A stretch of DNA of 42,936 nt from a virus. The position numbers were made by a program, and so were the translations under genes. Where the stretch lies: IMG/VR virus record IMGVR_UViG_3300022836_000014, positions 1 through 42,936 of that record; one strand, given 5' to 3'. Positions 39,524 to 42,936 of this stretch are shown here, one piece after another (the first letter of the stretch is position 1; every line of letters starts with the position of its first letter). Under the pieces are notes generated by a model. It searched no databases. It had not been told where the DNA came from and was given only the letters and a program-made list of their open reading frames with translations.

Positions 39524-39976
39524 TTATGACCCATTACCAAAGGTAACAGTCGATCTGCGGTCGTTAAACAACGGCATTCGGGGGTCGTTTTCTCGCATCA
39601 GGCCGTTGTCAACTGATTGCATTTGCGCCTTACTCTGATCATTATAGTAAGTGTTACGCTCTTCAACCATTTCGACAGGAGCCTTACATAGCATTAAACC
39701 ACCGATTATCAAGTTGTCTTTGAACTTTTCGTTCTCAATAGATACAAGAGTAATCTCTGGGTGATCTGTCGCTTTTACTGGCTCCCAACCTTCGCGTAGT
39801 TTTGAGGATACATTAGTGGCATCGACGTTACCTTGCGTGCTTACACGAATCCAGCGAAATGCGTAGCCCGGCTCGGGATTAGGAGAAGGTAATACTTCTG
39901 GTCTAGTCCAAGCCGATTTGCGGGCCGTTTTTTCACGGGTAACTTCTTCACGTTTAATTCTGTTCTCTGCCATCAT
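39524..39976 (-). CDS. conserved head-region protein of unknown function
   Basis: This codes for 150 residues with a charged helical start (NRIKREEVTREKTARKS), then GYAFRWIRVSTQGNVDATN, EGWEPVKATDHPEI and LIIGGLMLCKAPVEMVEER. I know this order from many marine phage head clusters, where it lies between scaffold and capsid. The start overlaps the scaffold stop (ATGA), which suggests linked translation and a role in capsid assembly. Confidence 0.6.
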   Translation of the reverse strand: MMAENRIKREEVTREKTARKSAWTRPEVLPSPNPEPGYAFRWIRVSTQGNVDATNVSSKLREGWEPVKATDHPEITLVSIENEKFKDNLIIGGLMLCKAPVEMVEERNTYYNDQSKAQMQSVDNGLMRENDPRMPLFNDRRSTVTFGNGS

Positions 39977-40959
39977 ACTTTCCTCATCTCTTCTGCAACC
40001 TTTTTGGCGTATAAGTCTAGGGGTACTCCAAGTTTTTTAGCTATAGCCACCTGTGTCTGCGTTAATCGCACCTTTCGGGGTGCTGTGCTCCGCGTAGCGG
40101 GTGCAACCACATTAGACTGTCGCTTACTTGGTCTTTCCTCTAACTCTTCAATTTCCCCAAATTCTTCAGGGAAGGTATTTCGCATACGAGAATTAATAGT
40201 CTCGTAGTAATCATCGCTAGTGGTGTCCACACCTTGCTTAACTAGCTTACTGTGTACACCCATAGCATAAGCTGTCATCTCATCATCAGAACCGAACCAA
40301 GAATTTTCACTTGCCCAATCGGACGCTTTGGTATCTGGCTGAATCGGAGCCTCTTGGGGTATTTGTACAGGAATCTCTGCTTGTTGTAAAGACTCTGGCT
40401 CAAAATCTCCTAGTTTATCTGACTTTATCTTAGCGGTCGTTAGTTTATCTTGCGCATCAAGTAGTTTATCTGCGTCCCCAGCTTCATACGCTCGTTTGTA
40501 TGCCCGCTTTGCAGCTAATACTTCTATCGCTGAATTCTTTTTAGCTTGTTCTAGTAAGGCTGCTTGATTCTTTTCTACGCTACCTTTTAGCTTGTTATTC
40601 TCATCAACAAGTGTCTTGGCAAACGCTTCCATTTCTTGACGTTCACGCTGTGATGCTTCTTTAGCACGTCTTTCGTCATGGTAACCTTTACTGAAGTGTT
40701 GGATGCGCTTGCGTACTTTGTCCGAGTAATCTTCTAACTCGTCGTCAGTAAGGTCTTCTGGGGGCTTAGATGCTTTGCGGCCCCTATCAGCTTTCGGCGT
40801 ATCATCAACAACCTCAACCTCAACCTCAACCTCAATTTCTTCTGACGCAACTTCTTCTGACGCAACTTCTCCTATTTTTAGGGCACTAGAACTTTCTACC
40901 TCTATACCTTTATCCTCTTGTTCGTCAGGAAAGGTGTACTCTACTTTTTCAAATCCCAT
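39973..40959 (-). CDS. capsid scaffolding protein
   Basis: This codes for 328 residues from the ATG at 40959, chosen because GAGGAG lies just upstream; a further in-frame ATG at 40989 lies inside the previous gene and lacks such a site. The N-terminus is very acidic (EVASEEVASEEIEVEVEVEV). A long charged coiled coil follows (KGYHDERRAKEASQRERQ, KLLDAQDKLTTAKIKSDK), then WASENSWFGSDDEMTAYAMG and a basic C-terminus (APRKVRLTQTQ). Acid head, coiled middle and basic tail are typical of phage scaffolds that bind the capsid protein through the tail. Confidence 0.75.
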   Translation of the reverse strand: MGFEKVEYTFPDEQEDKGIEVESSSALKIGEVASEEVASEEIEVEVEVEVVDDTPKADRGRKASKPPEDLTDDELEDYSDKVRKRIQHFSKGYHDERRAKEASQRERQEMEAFAKTLVDENNKLKGSVEKNQAALLEQAKKNSAIEVLAAKRAYKRAYEAGDADKLLDAQDKLTTAKIKSDKLGDFEPESLQQAEIPVQIPQEAPIQPDTKASDWASENSWFGSDDEMTAYAMGVHSKLVKQGVDTTSDDYYETINSRMRNTFPEEFGEIEELEERPSKRQSNVVAPATRSTAPRKVRLTQTQVAIAKKLGVPLDLYAKKVAEEMRKV

Positions 40960-40969
40960 TATATACTCC

Positions 40970-41356
40970 TCACACTCGTGTAACGCCACGAGGATCGTTT
41001 ACTACTGCTTCAATTGAATCATCGTTCATTAAACGATACTCAACACCACCTACTTTAAAACGCGTACCAGTATTGGCACGGAACATCACATAGTCCCCTG
41101 TCTTACACCAAGGGCCAGTAGTAAAACGCTCTTTATCAGAATACGCTTGTGCCCCCATATCGAGTACAACCCCGATAGTAGACATAATGTAGTCATTGTG
41201 CATTTCTTTACTGGACTTAATGATGCCACTTTCGCCGTATGTATCTTCTACTTCCGGCATGGCTACCAAGACACGGTATCCCACGGGGGTGGGTATTTGA
41301 AGGTCAAGCTCTTCGTCACTTTCAGCTTCTTTAGCTACTATCGTTAGATCAGTCAT
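40970..41356 (-). CDS. GroES-like co-chaperonin
   Basis: This codes for 128 residues. TPVGYRVLVAMPEVED, then ESGIIKS, then a mobile-loop-like part and TIGVVLDMGAQAY, KTGDYVMFRANTGTRFKVGG and YRLMNDDSIEAVV follow the beta-barrel order of GroES (RVLV, GGI, GxVLAxG, GDxVxF, DDILAVV). The N-terminal 20 residues and the last ten are extra. It would join host GroEL to fold the capsid protein, as T4 gp31 does. The start at 41356 is preferred; the upstream in-frame ATGs lie deep in the preceding gene, though 41362 is also possible. Confidence 0.82.
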   Translation of the reverse strand: MTDLTIVAKEAESDEELDLQIPTPVGYRVLVAMPEVEDTYGESGIIKSSKEMHNDYIMSTIGVVLDMGAQAYSDKERFTTGPWCKTGDYVMFRANTGTRFKVGGVEYRLMNDDSIEAVVNDPRGVTRV

Positions 41357-41546
41357 TATCATCGTCCATATAGTTACGCGAGAGGTCATTTACATGATTC
41401 AGACAGGAAGTGAGACCTCGTAGCATTCCTGTTATTTCTTTGTACTGAGAGAAGTCTTTAGCTCCCCCATTACCTAGAAATTCTGTTGCAGAGGACATAT
41501 CATCCTCGATTTTCTTTTTAAGCACGTCAAAGACGGTTTTAGCCAT
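41349..41546 (-). CDS. small phage protein of unknown function
   Basis: This 65-residue helical, acidic protein (TVFDVLKKKIEDDMSSATEF, then KEITGMLRGLTSCLNHVNDL) ends in DDDND. Proteins of this size and pattern sit between portal and scaffold in many marine phages. It starts two bases after the portal stop and overlaps the co-chaperonin start by eight bases. The function is unknown. Confidence 0.65.
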   Translation of the reverse strand: MAKTVFDVLKKKIEDDMSSATEFLGNGGAKDFSQYKEITGMLRGLTSCLNHVNDLSRNYMDDDND

Positions 41547-41548
41547 GA

Positions 41549-42936
41549 TTATTCCTTGTTACGTTTGTTTTCGACCTCGCTCTGAGTTTTCATTAAGTCT
41601 AGGTCGAGTTTAGTATTAGCTGTCCTTCTATCGGCAGCTAGTTTAGCTCCGGCTTTCTGAGCATCTATTTCCAACTCTTGTCTTTCGATTTCGAGTTGTT
41701 GCTGATCTATATCCACATCAGCTTGGTCTTTCTGCGTTTTACGCTGTAACTCAGCCTGTTTGAGTTGCATATCGGCTTGGTCTTTCTGCGCTTTACGTTG
41801 TACATCCTGCTGCTTAACCTGTAATTCTGCCTGTTGTAGCTGGAACACGGGGTCTTGCTGCTGTTGCTGCGCTTGTTTCTGCGCGGCTTCTTGTTTATGT
41901 TGGTCGGTTAGCTGCTTGCCACCTTCGGATATGAGGCGTGACAACTGAACTTCAATCTCTTCAGGTAGCTCCTCATTCGGTGGGGGTAGTGCAACGCCCA
42001 ACTTCTCTTCCATCTGCGTGCGATATCTAAACCCAAGGTGTTCAGCGATATGCGCGTTGAGTGCGGCCATTATCTGCTGTGCTTGGGGGTTCTGCCCGAT
42101 GGTCTGTGCGATCATAGGGTCTTGCATAAACGACTGGTGAGCCGTTATGTGAGCTTCGTGGTCTTGAGTTAAGAACGCTTTTATAGGGGTACCTGTTAGC
42201 GCGTTCATGTTCTCGCTTACGGGATCAGCAGGTCTAATGTCATCTTCCGTAGGGACTAACTTATCAGCGTTCTTAACGCCGAGCACTTCAATCATCTGAC
42301 GATGTAATTGAGGGAGGTTGTATATTTGTGGAGCTTGTTGCGACATCTGCAACACGGCTTGGTACTGTACTACTCGTTGAGCCATTGTAGAGCTGTTAGG
42401 GTCGCTTACAGGGATTACATCGACCATAGCGTAGTCAGACTGACGTGCTGATACTTCGCCTCTATTAGGCTGGTAATCGTATTCTTCTGGAGCTTCCTCG
42501 GCCATGATAGCTTTGAGCATCTTAAACTCTAGCTTCATAGCGTAATGTACGCGTGCTTGTACTGCTGCCATTGGCTTGAGAGTACGTTCTAGCAGGGCTA
42601 GTGTAGTACCCACTGGGGCGTTTGCGGACATGTCAGAGATGTTCATATCACTGATAGCGCCTAAACGACGGCCTTCAGTAGTGATCTGGTTCAGCAACGC
42701 TAGTAGAGTCTGGCTAGGCTCTTTATAAGGAAGAGGCATGATGTTCTCGCGGATGCTACCTGATGGCACATCAACGTCTTTAAACTCCCCCGGCTCGATT
42801 GGGGTGTCATCGCCTTTAATACGCAATCCACGAGACTTTAAGCCCCCCGGAAGGTTAGATAGGGTACCAGCGTCCACCAGTTGCCGTATAATCGACGTTC
42901 CTGCTTTGGCGTACCCCCCTACTATATGAATCAATC
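41549..42936 (-). CDS. portal protein, C-terminal part (cut by right edge)
   Basis: The frame is open to the right edge, so the start is outside the window; about 462 codons are seen. GSIRENIMPLPYKEPSQTL and ISDMNISDMSANAPVGTTLA, followed by KPMAAVQARVHYAMKLEFKM, are portal signatures. The C-terminal 140 residues are a Gln/Lys/Ala-rich helix with repeats (QRKAQKDQADMQLKQAELQ, QRKTQKDQADVDIDQQQ), a feature of long portal barrels in short-tailed phages. The portal is the ring through which DNA is packed and ejected. The terminase genes probably lie further right. Confidence 0.85.
   Translation of the reverse strand, partial: LIHIVGGYAKAGTSIIRQLVDAGTLSNLPGGLKSRGLRIKGDDTPIEPGEFKDVDVPSGSIRENIMPLPYKEPSQTLLALLNQITTEGRRLGAISDMNISDMSANAPVGTTLALLERTLKPMAAVQARVHYAMKLEFKMLKAIMAEEAPEEYDYQPNRGEVSARQSDYAMVDVIPVSDPNSSTMAQRVVQYQAVLQMSQQAPQIYNLPQLHRQMIEVLGVKNADKLVPTEDDIRPADPVSENMNALTGTPIKAFLTQDHEAHITAHQSFMQDPMIAQTIGQNPQAQQIMAALNAHIAEHLGFRYRTQMEEKLGVALPPPNEELPEEIEVQLSRLISEGGKQLTDQHKQEAAQKQAQQQQQDPVFQLQQAELQVKQQDVQRKAQKDQADMQLKQAELQRKTQKDQADVDIDQQQLEIERQELEIDAQKAGAKLAADRRTANTKLDLDLMKTQSEVENKRNKE

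Overview
The window is a contiguous piece of a double-stranded DNA bacteriophage genome. It is most likely a lytic, short-tailed (podovirus-like) phage of the kind common in marine viral metagenomes. The evidence is the gene content: replication genes, portal, scaffold, major capsid, connector, nozzle, tail fibre, holin, endolysin and ejection genes. There are no rRNA, tRNA, metabolic, integrase or repressor genes. Base composition is close to balanced. The host cannot be named from the sequence; the lysis genes and the one sigma70-like promoter only suggest a Gram-negative-type bacterium.

Layout. Bases 1-8509 are rightward early/middle genes: the tail end of a membrane protein, small unknowns, a PD-(D/E)XK nuclease, a SNF2-type helicase, a Gam/Gp157-like coiled-coil protein, an HTH protein, a four-cysteine protein, a gp2.5-like single-strand DNA-binding protein and a 936-residue primase-helicase. 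Most of these genes overlap by one to four bases. Two gaps stand out, 1499-1725 and 5382-5481, and both can fold into hairpins just before a large replication gene. A strong intrinsic terminator at 8566-8602 ends this block.

Bases 8604-42936 are leftward virion and lysis genes, described here in transcription order from right to left. They begin with the portal (cut by the right edge), a small unknown, a GroES-like co-chaperonin, the scaffold, a 150-residue unknown, a decoration-like protein and the major capsid protein, followed by a terminator (37927-37948). A sigma70-like promoter (37893-37922) then restarts transcription. It drives small structural proteins, a cluster of tiny lysine-rich cysteine-bearing proteins, a gp4-like connector, a zinc ribbon, an adaptor, a 22-residue-repeat protein and the tail fibre. 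Next come a lysis region (membrane proteins, a three-helix holin, an M15 endolysin) containing a decayed tandem duplication, the nozzle/stabilisation protein, and a distal tail protein.

The leftmost 16 kb of this block holds four very large or low-complexity proteins (1904, 558, 633 and 2162 residues). They are best read as the internal ejection machinery. The 2162-residue protein carries an HExxH zinc-protease motif, and the 1904-residue protein carries calcium-binding-like loops and a long Ala/Glu/Arg repeat. More than a third of the window codes for this set.

No DNA polymerase, terminase or prohead protease is present; polymerase and terminase probably lie outside the window. Three small genes were found by direct reading (28815-28994, 34471-34623, 36154-36318). 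They fill gaps and overlap or abut their neighbours.
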